Assembly: GCA_017619495.1 (NCBI GenBank)
Contig: JAFZSF010000018.1
Span: 1-54,080, forward strand
DNA from: Clostridia bacterium
Lineage (GTDB): Bacteria > Bacillota > Clostridia > Christensenellales > UBA1242
Reading direction: 5' to 3'
Length of the DNA stretch: 54,080 nucleotides
The notes under the pieces are model-generated. The model saw nothing but the letters and a program-made list of their open reading frames with translations. It had not been told where the DNA came from and ran no database searches. The position numbers and the translations under genes were made by a program. This document shows, piece by piece, positions 28,516 through 36,741 of the stretch (the stretch's first letter is position 1; each line of letters starts with the position of its first letter).

Positions 28516-29082
28516 TTACAACACCTTTAATATTTCATCAAACTTTGTATAACCACTTTCAGCATTAATATGTCCACCACTTTTGATTACATATTGTTGA
28601 TTAGCAATCGTATCAGCAAATTTTTTCTCAGCAGTATAACTAACATATGGGTCATTATCTGAATAATAACATATAATATCTCTACTGTATTTATTTACAT
28701 CAGCCAAATTATTAATGAACATGGGTTTATTCACGGCATCATATTCCGGACTAATCCCTAAGTAATTATTAAATCCACACACAAAGACAAGTCGCTTTGC
28801 TTTTATTTGATTTGTAATTAAATATTTACAAACAAAAACAGGTGCAATACTATGCGCTACAAAAATGGTGTTTTCATTAATCTTTAATTGTTTTAACACC
28901 TGCGACCAGTTTTCAAATGTTTGATTACCAACACCAACTGGCATCTGTGGTACTATAACATCATATCCGCGTTTTTCCAATTCAGTTTTCAACCACAGAA
29001 ACCAGTTGCCATCTGGTGAACCAAAACTACCGTGTAGAATAATATAATTAGTTTCAATTTTATCAACCATATTTTGCTTCAT
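28516..29082 (-). CDS. RBBP9/YdeN-type serine hydrolase
   Basis: A 188-aa small alpha/beta hydrolase. It has LHGSFGSPDGNWFLWL near the N-terminus, the nucleophile elbow AHSIA (Ser in H-S-x-A context), the acid in YYSDNDPYV and the catalytic His in GGHINAESGY. This layout is that of the RBBP9/YdeN family, whose bacterial substrates are unknown. A TTGAAG/TAAAAT promoter ends 6 nt before the ATG, so the message is probably leaderless. It is AT-rich like the downstream phosphatase gene, with which it forms a two-gene unit. Confidence 0.85.
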   Translation of the reverse strand: MKQNMVDKIETNYIILHGSFGSPDGNWFLWLKTELEKRGYDVIVPQMPVGVGNQTFENWSQVLKQLKINENTIFVAHSIAPVFVCKYLITNQIKAKRLVFVCGFNNYLGISPEYDAVNKPMFINNLADVNKYSRDIICYYSDNDPYVSYTAEKKFADTIANQQYVIKSGGHINAESGYTKFDEILKVL

Positions 29083-29088
29083 GGTTTT

Positions 29089-29117
29089 ATTTTACAATAT
29101 GATCAAAATTTCTTCAA
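29089..29117 (-). promoter_or_regulatory. Promoter of the hydrolase-phosphatase pair
   Basis: TTGAAG (29112-29117) and TAAAAT (29089-29094), 17 nt apart on the minus strand, with 6 nt to the ATG, predicting initiation at the start codon. Confidence 0.65.
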
Positions 29118-29130
29118 ACTATTATAGACC

Positions 29131-30243
29131 TCAATCACTAACATCAACATCTAATGTAATTTCGATTTTATAAGCTGGGAATTGGTTTTGAACCTTGTCG
29201 TAAATCGCACGATAGACAGCTTCGCGATCTTTTAAATTAAAATCTAAAATGATGTCGAAGCTAATTGTCTTTGAACTTTCATCTAAATAGAACCCGTGCA
29301 TTTGTAATACACCAGCATGTGCAAAGACTATTTTGGTAATTTGTTTTTTAGTTTCAATTACCGACTGATCTTGTGTATTAATGGAATATACACCAATCGT
29401 ATGTAAAAACACACCATACTTTTCCGCAATGTTTTTTGTAATTTGACGCGACAATTTATCGATTTCAGCGACAGTAAGCATATCTGCCACTTCAATATGC
29501 ACTGACCCTAAATACTTATCCGGACCATAGTCATTTAAGACTAAATCATAGGCACCTTGTATAGACTTTTCTTTAATAATCTCCTTTTTAATTGCACGCG
29601 CTAAATGACTTTCCACTCGCACACCAATGAGATTATTGACCGCAGTCTTAATCAACTCAACCCCAGTTTTAATAATGAAGCATGATAAAATCAGGCCAAC
29701 ATAGGCTTCCAAACTAACTTTGAACACTAAATAAATTACCGCCGAAGCCAAAACCGAAATTGAAAGTATGGCATCGTTAAACGCATCTGAACCACTGGCG
29801 ACTAATGAATCTGATTTGACCTTTTTCCCTTTATACTTAACATAAATTCCCAAGATAAACTTAATCACAATTGCCACAATTAAAATCACTAAGGTGATTA
29901 CCGAATAATCCGCCGCTTCTGGGTGAATCATTTTTTTAATAGATTCAACCAGTGCGGTAATACCAGCATACAATACCAAACCCGCAACGATAAATGTCGT
30001 CACATATTCAACTCGACCATGTCCATACGGGTGTTTTTTGTCGGGTGCCTTACCCGCCAGTTTTGTTCCAATAATTGTAATAATACTCGACAATGCATCA
30101 GTAAAATTGTTAACCGCATCAGATATAACTGCAATTGAATGCGCTAATAAACCAACCAAGGCCTTGAATCCAGCCAGCACAAAGTTAGCTAAAATACTAA
30201 TTGCGCTGGTTTTAACAATAATTTTTTCGCGTTGATCTTTCAC
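29131..30243 (-). CDS. Cation diffusion facilitator (CDF) family transporter
   Basis: A 370-aa metal/proton antiporter. Transmembrane helices carry the paired metal-site motifs SDAVNNFTDALSS and SDAFNDAILS, with the HPYGHGRVEY loop between helices 2 and 3. A cytoplasmic dimerisation domain (ZT_dimer-like, HIEVADMLTVAEID) is followed by an extra C-terminal domain of about 90 aa. The DxxND sites resemble the manganese/iron-type CDF branch more than the zinc HxxxD type, but specificity is inference. The start is GTG with GAGGT 8 nt upstream. Confidence 0.92.
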   Translation of the reverse strand: MKDQREKIIVKTSAISILANFVLAGFKALVGLLAHSIAVISDAVNNFTDALSSIITIIGTKLAGKAPDKKHPYGHGRVEYVTTFIVAGLVLYAGITALVESIKKMIHPEAADYSVITLVILIVAIVIKFILGIYVKYKGKKVKSDSLVASGSDAFNDAILSISVLASAVIYLVFKVSLEAYVGLILSCFIIKTGVELIKTAVNNLIGVRVESHLARAIKKEIIKEKSIQGAYDLVLNDYGPDKYLGSVHIEVADMLTVAEIDKLSRQITKNIAEKYGVFLHTIGVYSINTQDQSVIETKKQITKIVFAHAGVLQMHGFYLDESSKTISFDIILDFNLKDREAVYRAIYDKVQNQFPAYKIEITLDVDVSD

Positions 30244-30283
30244 AAATAAATACCTCGTTCAAAACAATTTAATTCATCATCGT

Positions 30284-30841
30284 TCATAATTCATCCTTTG
30301 TGATTGAATAAACATATAAGTCGTTACGCTCTTTGGTTACCTTGTTAATGCGACGACCACGCAAGACGGCTTCTTTCTTCATACCAGCCTTTTGCATCAC
30401 ACGACCACTGGCGGGGTTACCACTAATATGACGCGCTTCAACTAAATACATACCAGCTTCAGTAAGTAAGTATTCGATGACCGCCCGTAGTGCTTCGGTA
30501 GCATACCCACACCCCCAAAATTTAGAACCAAAACAATAGCCGATTTCAGCAATACCATTTTGCAAGTCAAGCGCACAGTGTCCGTTAGTAACCGAAATAC
30601 TGCCAACAATTTCGTGGTTGTCTTTAGTTTCAATTACCCAATCGAAACTGCCATTGTCATAATTATCAATCCAATTTTGCACATTTTTTTTGGTTTCGGT
30701 AAGGTCTTTGTGTGGTTCAAAACTTAAAAACTGACAGCATAGTGGATCAGATGCCCAGTTTATAAAAACCTGTTCCACATCTTCAATTCTATATTCGCGC
30801 AAAATCAAGCGCGCAGTTTCTATGCGTTTAGTATTACTCAT
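30284..30841 (-). CDS. GNAT family N-acetyltransferase (RimJ/RimL-like)
   Basis: A 185-aa GNAT protein. It has the N-terminal ETARLILREY motif and the acetyl-CoA binding region GYCFGSKFWGCGYATEALRAVIEYLL with an R/Q-x-x-G-x-G/A-type loop (WGCGYATEA). The NPASGRVMQKAGMK helix follows, typical of RimJ/RimL-like enzymes that acetylate protein N-termini or small amines. AGGAG precedes the ATG by 5 nt. It lies upstream of the CDF gene on the same strand (40-nt gap), perhaps co-transcribed. Substrate unknown. Confidence 0.9.
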   Translation of the reverse strand: MSNTKRIETARLILREYRIEDVEQVFINWASDPLCCQFLSFEPHKDLTETKKNVQNWIDNYDNGSFDWVIETKDNHEIVGSISVTNGHCALDLQNGIAEIGYCFGSKFWGCGYATEALRAVIEYLLTEAGMYLVEARHISGNPASGRVMQKAGMKKEAVLRGRRINKVTKERNDLYVYSITKDEL

Positions 30842-30867
30842 TTCTTCTCCTGCACCTATACCATTTT

Positions 30868-30897
30868 AGCATAACACAAAATTAAAAACTTAGGCAA
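30868..30897 (-). promoter_or_regulatory. Possible promoter of the GNAT gene
   Basis: TTGCCT (30892-30897) and TATGCT (30868-30873) with 18-nt spacing on the minus strand, about 27 nt before the ATG. A weak 5-bp hairpin (CAAAG/CTTTG) at the trmD stop lies just upstream and could end the trmD transcript. Confidence 0.45.
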
Positions 30898-30902
30898 AGT
30901 AA

Positions 30903-31568
30903 TTACGCTTTGTCATTAGGACGATATTTTTTAGTAACCGCAGCGCTGGCTTCATCTTTCCATTTTTGAATTGCCGCGTGGTTGCCCGAAAATAGAATTT
31001 CTGGCACCGCCACACCATTCCAAACACGCGGGCGGGTGTACTGCGGATATTCTAATTTACCATCGACATAACTTTCACTAATTAAACTATCTTTATTAAT
31101 GACACCATCAACATAACGCGACACAGCATCAACCAAAACCATGGCGGGAATTTCACCACCAGTTAAAACAAATTCACCGATAGAAATCACTTCATCAAAA
31201 CAAGCATCAATTACGCGTTGATCCACGCCTTCATAATGACCGCACAAAACAATAATATGTTCATAATGTGACAAAGCAACAACTTTATCTTGTGTTAAAA
31301 TTGGCGCGGCTGGGGTCATAAAAATACGATGTGCTTTGTGTTCTGGATCAATGGCCTTTAAGCAATCAGCAATGGGTTGACATGCCAAAACCAGACCAGC
31401 ACCCGGCGAATATGAATGGTCATCAACTTTACGGTGCTTGTCGGTTGTGTAGTCGCGGAAATTTACCATTTGAATTTGCAACTTACCTGCTTTCGTGGCG
31501 CGACCCAAAATACTGGTTTGCAAGGGAATAAACATTTCCGGAAATAAAGTCAAAATCGTCCAACGCAT
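30903..31568 (-). CDS. trmD: tRNA (guanine-37-N1)-methyltransferase TrmD
   Basis: A 221-aa SPOUT-class methyltransferase that makes m1G37 to prevent frameshifting. Knot motifs LCGHYEGVDQRV and SIGEFVLTGGEIPA and the C-terminal PQYTRPRVWNG are intact. The usual GGGAGMV stretch reads SPGAGLVLACQP here. The ATG shares a base with the rimM stop. It is last in thrS-rimM-trmD; the usual partners rpsP and rplS are absent. Confidence 0.96.
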   Translation of the reverse strand: MRWTILTLFPEMFIPLQTSILGRATKAGKLQIQMVNFRDYTTDKHRKVDDHSYSPGAGLVLACQPIADCLKAIDPEHKAHRIFMTPAAPILTQDKVVALSHYEHIIVLCGHYEGVDQRVIDACFDEVISIGEFVLTGGEIPAMVLVDAVSRYVDGVINKDSLISESYVDGKLEYPQYTRPRVWNGVAVPEILFSGNHAAIQKWKDEASAAVTKKYRPNDKA

Positions 31569-32059
31569 TATACTAGCTCCGCTTCTAACGCATTTGGTGT
31601 TAATACCAAAGTGTGCGTCGTCATATTAGTTTCAGCAATAAACTCATCTTCATTCGGCAACAGGACAAACCCCTGACCGTCAACCGCAATTTCAAAGAAA
31701 TCACCGGCACCATAATTTTCAATCGAGGCCACGGTACCAATTTTTTGTCCATTATGTACAACTTCAAAACCAATTAAATCACTGGATAAAACTTCATCGG
31801 GTGCTAAATGCAAAGCGCTGGCATCCACCTTGACGATTTGGTTGCGCAACTTTTCGGCTTGCTCAATACTATCAACGCCAGTTAAACGCAAATAGGCAAA
31901 ACCATTTTGCACACTGCTACGCACTACTTGGTAAGTTTGTTCATGTAACGAAACTGATTTTAAGTCATTAAAAACCGCGGGGCGATTGTAAGTAATATCA
32001 ATCTTTAACTCGCCTTGCAGACCCCGTGGTTTCAAAACTGTGCCAATGGCTACCAGCAT
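31568..32059 (-). CDS. rimM: 16S rRNA processing protein RimM
   Basis: A 163-aa ribosome maturation factor that acts on the 30S head with protein S19. The N-terminal beta-barrel starts IGTVLKPRGLQGELKI and the C-terminal PRC-barrel contains NYGAGDFFEI and FVLLPNEDEFI. One-base overlaps link it to both thrS and trmD, indicating tight co-translation. Confidence 0.93.
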   Translation of the reverse strand: MLVAIGTVLKPRGLQGELKIDITYNRPAVFNDLKSVSLHEQTYQVVRSSVQNGFAYLRLTGVDSIEQAEKLRNQIVKVDASALHLAPDEVLSSDLIGFEVVHNGQKIGTVASIENYGAGDFFEIAVDGQGFVLLPNEDEFIAETNMTTHTLVLTPNALEAELV

Positions 32060-33795
32060 TATTTGAATTCCTTAACTTGTTGTCTAACCATGGCGATAAA
32101 CTCTTCTACCGTCATTTGACCCAAATCTTGTCCTTCGCGTGTACGCACCGCCACTTTATTAGCTTCCTGTTCTTTCGCGCCAATAATTAAGCAGTATGGA
32201 ATTTTTTTCAAAGTTGCTTCACGAATTTTCAAACCAATTTTTTCGTTACGCAAATCGGTTACCGCACGAATATCAGCTGCCAATAAAGCGCGTTTGATTT
32301 GTTCACAATATTCGTCTTGGGCGTTAGTAATATTCAAGACGCGCACTTGGGTTGGCGATAACCAAACAGGCAAAGCCCCCATCGTCTTTTCAATCAACAT
32401 CGCCAAAGTGCGTTCATAACAACCGATCGAAGAACGGTGAATTAAGAACGGTTTCGCTTTTTTACCGTTTTCGTCAATGTATGTCAAGCCAAAGCGTTCT
32501 GATAAAGCGAAGTCTAACTGAATGGTAAATAAAGTGTCTTCTTTACCATAAGTATTCTTAGCTTGGATATCAATTTTCGGGCCATAGAAGGCAGCTTCGC
32601 CATCAGCTTCGGTAAATTTCAAATTGTGTGCTTTCAAAGCATTACGGATTTCGTTTTGACTCCATTCCCAAGCATCGGGCATATCAATGTATTTTTCTTT
32701 ATTATTTGGATCCCATTTCGACAAACGAATCGAAACATCGTTTTCCATGTTTAATACGCGTAAGAAGTATTTGGTTAAATCCATACATTCATCAATAACT
32801 TGTTGGATTTGATCGGGACGCACAATAATGTGACCATCACTCAAAGTGTACTCACGCAAACGAATCAGCCCATGCATTTCACCACTGTTTTCATTGCGAA
32901 ATTGTTTTGCCGTTTCAGCAAAGCGCATGGGTAAATCTTTATAGGAACGCAACTCACTACGGTATAACAAAATATGCATTGGACAGGTCATCGGGCGCAG
33001 AGCCATAACATTGTCATTCAATACTTCATCACCGATTAAGAACATCGAATCTTTATAGTGTTGCCAGTGACCACTAACCTTGTACAAATCACTCTTCGCG
33101 AACGACGGAGTCTTAACATGTAAATAACCACGGCGGATTTCTTCATCTTCTACAAAGCGTTGCATAATACGCAAAATGGTTGCACCTTCCGGTGTAAACA
33201 ATGGCAATCCTTGACCAACTAATTCGGACGAAGTGTAATAGCCTAATTCACGGCAAATTTTATTGTGGTCGCGTTTTTTAACTTCTTCCTGCCAAAGGTT
33301 GTAAGCTTCTAATTCGCTTTTTTTAGCGAAGGCAACACCATAGATACGGGTCAACATTTTATTCTTTTCATCGCCACGCCAGTAGGCACCCGTAATCTGG
33401 GTTAATTTGAACGCCTTAATTTTACTTAAACGATCCACATGCGGACCAGCACACAAATCAGTAAAATTGCCGATAGTATACATGGAAATACTTTCACCAC
33501 GCGGAATGTCGTGTAATAATTCGACTTTATAAATTTCTTTGTTTTTATTAATGATACGCGATGCTTCGGTGCGCGTAACTTCTTTGCGTTCTACCACAAA
33601 ATCCTCTTTGATGATGCGAGCCATTTCAGCTTCAATTTTTGGCAAGTCTTCATCTTTGATTGGTGTTGCAAAATCAAAGTCGTAATAGAAGCCCGATTCT
33701 GTGGCTGGGCCGATCGCCAATTTAGTATTTGGGTAGATGTTTTTTACGGCATACGCCAAGACATGAGCGGCCGTATGATTCAAAATTTTATCCAT
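32059..33795 (-). CDS. thrS: Threonyl-tRNA synthetase lacking the TGS domain
   Basis: About 578 aa from the chosen ATG (33793-33795). The protein begins MDKILNHTAAHVLAYAVKN, the start of the editing-domain region (HxxxH: HTAAH), and retains the SAD motif (TDLCAGPHV), class II motifs with RPMTCPMH and RNENSGEMHG, and the C-terminal anticodon-binding domain. The N-terminal TGS domain of about 60 aa found in most bacterial ThrRS is absent. Only 80 bp separate this gene from the divergent YtxC-like gene, so no TGS segment is hidden by a frameshift. A TTTGCA/TATACT promoter ends 7 nt before the ATG: leaderless, with no T-box. Confidence 0.94.
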   Translation of the reverse strand: MDKILNHTAAHVLAYAVKNIYPNTKLAIGPATESGFYYDFDFATPIKDEDLPKIEAEMARIIKEDFVVERKEVTRTEASRIINKNKEIYKVELLHDIPRGESISMYTIGNFTDLCAGPHVDRLSKIKAFKLTQITGAYWRGDEKNKMLTRIYGVAFAKKSELEAYNLWQEEVKKRDHNKICRELGYYTSSELVGQGLPLFTPEGATILRIMQRFVEDEEIRRGYLHVKTPSFAKSDLYKVSGHWQHYKDSMFLIGDEVLNDNVMALRPMTCPMHILLYRSELRSYKDLPMRFAETAKQFRNENSGEMHGLIRLREYTLSDGHIIVRPDQIQQVIDECMDLTKYFLRVLNMENDVSIRLSKWDPNNKEKYIDMPDAWEWSQNEIRNALKAHNLKFTEADGEAAFYGPKIDIQAKNTYGKEDTLFTIQLDFALSERFGLTYIDENGKKAKPFLIHRSSIGCYERTLAMLIEKTMGALPVWLSPTQVRVLNITNAQDEYCEQIKRALLAADIRAVTDLRNEKIGLKIREATLKKIPYCLIIGAKEQEANKVAVRTREGQDLGQMTVEEFIAMVRQQVKEFK

Positions 33796-33802
33796 GGGTT
33801 TT

Positions 33803-33831
33803 AGTATAGCACTAAATCTAAATAATGCAAA
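33803..33831 (-). promoter_or_regulatory. Promoter of thrS-rimM-trmD
   Basis: TTTGCA (33826-33831) and TATACT (33803-33808), 17-nt spacing, 7 nt before the thrS ATG on the minus strand. On the plus strand a TAGACT (33864-33869) ends 6 nt before the YtxC-like ATG, without a good -35. Confidence 0.65.
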
Positions 33832-33875
33832 TATCAAAAATAATTAAATTATGTCCTTTAACATAGACTAAGGAT

Positions 33876-34547
33876 ATGGAAATTTCTACTGATGAACGCT
33901 TTGTATTCTGCTTAGAACATTTGGCGCAAAAATTCCATGGTCAAATTAAACGCACAGATATGCGGTACAATTTAATACTGAATACCGGCGTAGATAATTT
34001 TCGACTGTTTGACAGTATTGTTAATCAAATAGTTACCACTATGAAAGGTTATTATTTACAAAGTAAAATGCGAATTAAAAACAAAACTTTAATCAAGGTG
34101 TTAATCAACTACGATAAAAAATCTGACACCGTAATTGCTGGTTCATTATTTCAATTAACACCCCAATTATTATTAGATTCAATCTACGATTTCGCGCTAA
34201 CCCGCTTAAAATGCCGCTGGGACGAAGTAATCCAGTTAGTCAATGAAAACTATTTTCAATTAACTCAGACTGTTTTGTTTAACGAACTGTTACGGTTCTT
34301 AATCCTTAACATGGATTATCGCGTTTCCGAAGCTCATGTTATGGTTGTCGATAACCAACCAATCATTTGCGATAAAAAATTACAACCGCTTCCCCAAGGC
34401 GACGAAGATATTATTAATGCTTTAATTGAAGTAGCGCCACGGCAGATATTTATTCATAATGATTCGTTGTTAGCGCGCGATCTCGTCGAGCGCATTGAAT
34501 ATTTATTTCCAAACTGCGTTTGCATTGAATACAATGCAGTGTTATAA
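33876..34547 (+). CDS. ytxC: YtxC-like sporulation protein
   Basis: 223 aa. The C-terminal half has the YtxC-type pattern: FNELLRFLILNMDYRVSEAHVMVVDNQPIICDKKL, compared with the family's F-x-x-L-L-K-Y-F-V-D-x-Q-x-P-x-x-x-x-V-H-x-x-I. The family is linked to sporulation in Bacillus by expression but has no known activity. Gene context agrees, since ytxC neighbours thrS in Bacillus too; here the two are divergent. No signal peptide or membrane helix is seen. AAGGA lies only 1 nt before the ATG. The last codons contain the ricT promoter. Confidence 0.65.
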   Translation: MEISTDERFVFCLEHLAQKFHGQIKRTDMRYNLILNTGVDNFRLFDSIVNQIVTTMKGYYLQSKMRIKNKTLIKVLINYDKKSDTVIAGSLFQLTPQLLLDSIYDFALTRLKCRWDEVIQLVNENYFQLTQTVLFNELLRFLILNMDYRVSEAHVMVVDNQPIICDKKLQPLPQGDEDIINALIEVAPRQIFIHNDSLLARDLVERIEYLFPNCVCIEYNAVL

Positions 34548-34548
34548 T
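34520..34548 (+). promoter_or_regulatory. Promoter of ricT embedded in the end of the YtxC-like gene
   Basis: TTGCAT (34520-34525), 17 nt, TATAAT (34543-34548), then 6 nt to the ricT ATG. The upstream gene's TAA stop (34545-34547) lies inside the -10 hexamer. Initiation is predicted exactly at the A of the ATG. Confidence 0.85.
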
Positions 34549-34554
34549 TTACTT

Positions 34555-35181
34555 ATGAAGACTTACAATGTGAGAGTTTTTAACGAAACACAAACGACTA
34601 AGTTCGACAGCGAAATTGTCGACCTTAAACCGAACGAATATGTTATTGTTGAGACTGCTACGGGCGCTGAATGGGGCGTAGTTACTGATGAAGGTGTTGA
34701 TAAGAAAAAACACGAAGCCAATCATGCGCAAATTTTCCGTCGCGCGACCACCAAAGACCAAAGCCAAATTAATTTATTATTAAAGTCGGCTGAATTCGCC
34801 AAGGAAAAAGCTATTACCATGTCCGAACAATTGAAGTTGGATATGCGTATCATGTCAGCACACTACACCTTTGACGCCAGTAAAGTTATAATTGACTTCT
34901 CCGCTGAACAGCGCGTTGATTTTCGTGAATTAGTGCGTAACTTAGCCAGTGCCTTACACACGCGCATTGAGCTACGCCAAATTGGTGCGCGTGACGAAGT
35001 GAAAGCCTTAGGGGCTTTGGGACCATGTGGACAAGAATGTTGTTGCAGACGTTTTTGCCATAACTACCCCGAAGTTTCGATTAAGATGGCAAAGCAACAA
35101 AACCTGTCACTAACACCGGAAAAAATCAATGGTATCTGTGGGCGCTTAAAATGTTGCTTGTCATATGAAACAGATAAATGA
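34555..35181 (+). CDS. ricT: PSP1-domain protein RicT (YaaT)
   Basis: A 208-aa homologue of RicT, a member of the Bacillus Y-complex that affects RNase Y, sporulation and competence. The PSP1 core VDFRELVRNLASALHTRIELRQIGARDE is followed by a Cys-rich stretch GPCGQECCCRRFC and ICGRLKCCLSYE, matching the Fe-S cluster cysteines of the family. An in-frame ATG 60 nt upstream overlaps the preceding gene and lies before the promoter, so ATG 34555 is chosen. No Shine-Dalgarno sequence is present; the mRNA is predicted to be leaderless. Confidence 0.9.
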   Translation: MKTYNVRVFNETQTTKFDSEIVDLKPNEYVIVETATGAEWGVVTDEGVDKKKHEANHAQIFRRATTKDQSQINLLLKSAEFAKEKAITMSEQLKLDMRIMSAHYTFDASKVIIDFSAEQRVDFRELVRNLASALHTRIELRQIGARDEVKALGALGPCGQECCCRRFCHNYPEVSIKMAKQQNLSLTPEKINGICGRLKCCLSYETDK

Positions 35182-35224
35182 TAAACTGTAATAGAAAAAT
35201 TAAGGAACAAAGGAGCACTTAATC

Positions 35225-35701
35225 ATGAGATGTCCAAACTGCGGTTCACACGATAATAAGGTTGTTGACAGTCGTACCAACGACAATTCAAATTCGATTC
35301 GCCGTCGTCGCGAATGCTTAAAATGCGGTAAGCGTTTTACCAGTTATGAAACCATTGAGCGCGTATCTTTATTAGTGATTAAGCGTGATGGCAGCCGTCA
35401 ATCATTTGATGCGCAAAAAATCAAAAACAGTATTATCGCGGCAACTGGCAAACGCCCTGTATCCATGAAACAAATTGACAGCATAGTTGAAAGTATTGAA
35501 ATGCAAATTGCTAACGCCGCGATTGGTGACCAACAAGAAATTGCCAGCAGCGTAATCGGCGATATGGTCATGGAAGAATTGAAAAAGATTGATGAAGTCG
35601 CTTATATTCGTTTTGCGGCCGTTTATCGTCAATTCAAAGATGTTTCTACCTTTGTTAATTTCGTAAAAAATCTTGAACAAGAAATTTCCAAGAAAATTTA
35701 A
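35225..35701 (+). CDS. nrdR: Transcriptional repressor NrdR
   Basis: A 158-aa regulator of ribonucleotide reductase genes. It has an N-terminal zinc ribbon (MRCPNCGSHDNKVVDSR...CLKCGKRF) and an ATP-cone domain (VIKRDGSRQSFDAQKI onward). It senses ATP/dATP and represses nrd genes through NrdR boxes. A strong AAAGGAG Shine-Dalgarno precedes the ATG, unlike the leaderless genes nearby. Its stop codon overlaps that of prfA on the other strand, leaving no space for a terminator. Confidence 0.96.
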   Translation: MRCPNCGSHDNKVVDSRTNDNSNSIRRRRECLKCGKRFTSYETIERVSLLVIKRDGSRQSFDAQKIKNSIIAATGKRPVSMKQIDSIVESIEMQIANAAIGDQQEIASSVIGDMVMEELKKIDEVAYIRFAAVYRQFKDVSTFVNFVKNLEQEISKKI

Positions 35702-36741
35702 GCTTGTGTTTTAATTTCTGCCAAGCGTAAGGCTTCAACCATATCCGCAATCTCACCATCAACAAACTTGGTGAGATTATATTCTGTGCGATTAATACGA
35801 TGGTCAGTAACCCGCCCCTGTGGATAATTATAAGTACGAATGCGTTCGCTACGGTCGCCGGTACCGACTTGTGAATGGCGTTCCGAAGCGTATTTTTCGT
35901 CTTCCAAACTTTGATAATAATGTGCTAATTTAGACACTAAAACCGTCATCGCTTTTTCACGGTTAGCAAGTTGACTGCGCCCGTCTTGGCATGTTACGAC
36001 GGTGTTGGTCGGTAAATGTGTAATGCGAATAGCGCTTTCGGTTTTATTAATATGTTGACCACCAGCCCCCGATGCTCGATAAACATCAATGCGTAAATCT
36101 TTTTCGTCAATTTGAAAATCCACGGTCGTAGCTTCGGGCAAAACAGCCACGGTGGCGGTCGAAGTATGAATTCGCCCTTGGGATTCGGTTTCCGGTACGC
36201 GCTGTACACGGTGTACCCCGCTTTCATATTTGAATTTAGAATATGCGCCCTCACCTTTAATCATAAAGGTAACATTTTTAACACCGCCGATACCATTCTC
36301 TTCAATATCGGTAATTTCCACGGTAAATCCATTCGCATTGGCGTATAGTGTATACATGCGCAGTAAAACTGCCGCGAATAAACAAGCTTCATCACCACCT
36401 GCGGCGGGACGAATTTCAATAATGACATTGGCTTCGTCGCGTTCATCTTTGGGCGTCAATAACAAGCGCAATTCTGCTTCCGTTTGTGCCAGCAAGGTTT
36501 GGTTTTCCGTAATTTCTGCTTTGACCAATTCCGCCAATTCAGGATCGGTAATTTTTTCTGCCGCTAAAATATCATTGTTGATTTTTTGATATTTACGATA
36601 AGTCGCTACAATGGGTGCCAATTTTGACACCTCCTTGGAAATTTGCGAATAACGCGTAAAATCATTAAAAATTTCCGGCAGTGTTAACTGTTGTAGTAAC
36701 TGCTCGTACTTTGCCTCCAATGCACTTACTTCTTCAAACAT
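35698..36741 (-). CDS. prfA: Peptide chain release factor 1
   Basis: A 347-aa class I release factor for UAA/UAG. The GGQ motif occurs in GAGGQHINKTESA, and the PxT-type recognition region lies in the preceding domain (the RF1-typical VQRVPETESQGRIHTSTATV). Length is slightly under the usual 355-360. The ATG overlaps the prmC stop by one base; PrmC methylates the GGQ glutamine of this protein, so the two are functionally paired. Confidence 0.96.
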   Translation of the reverse strand: MFEEVSALEAKYEQLLQQLTLPEIFNDFTRYSQISKEVSKLAPIVATYRKYQKINNDILAAEKITDPELAELVKAEITENQTLLAQTEAELRLLLTPKDERDEANVIIEIRPAAGGDEACLFAAVLLRMYTLYANANGFTVEITDIEENGIGGVKNVTFMIKGEGAYSKFKYESGVHRVQRVPETESQGRIHTSTATVAVLPEATTVDFQIDEKDLRIDVYRASGAGGQHINKTESAIRITHLPTNTVVTCQDGRSQLANREKAMTVLVSKLAHYYQSLEDEKYASERHSQVGTGDRSERIRTYNYPQGRVTDHRINRTEYNLTKFVDGEIADMVEALRLAEIKTQA

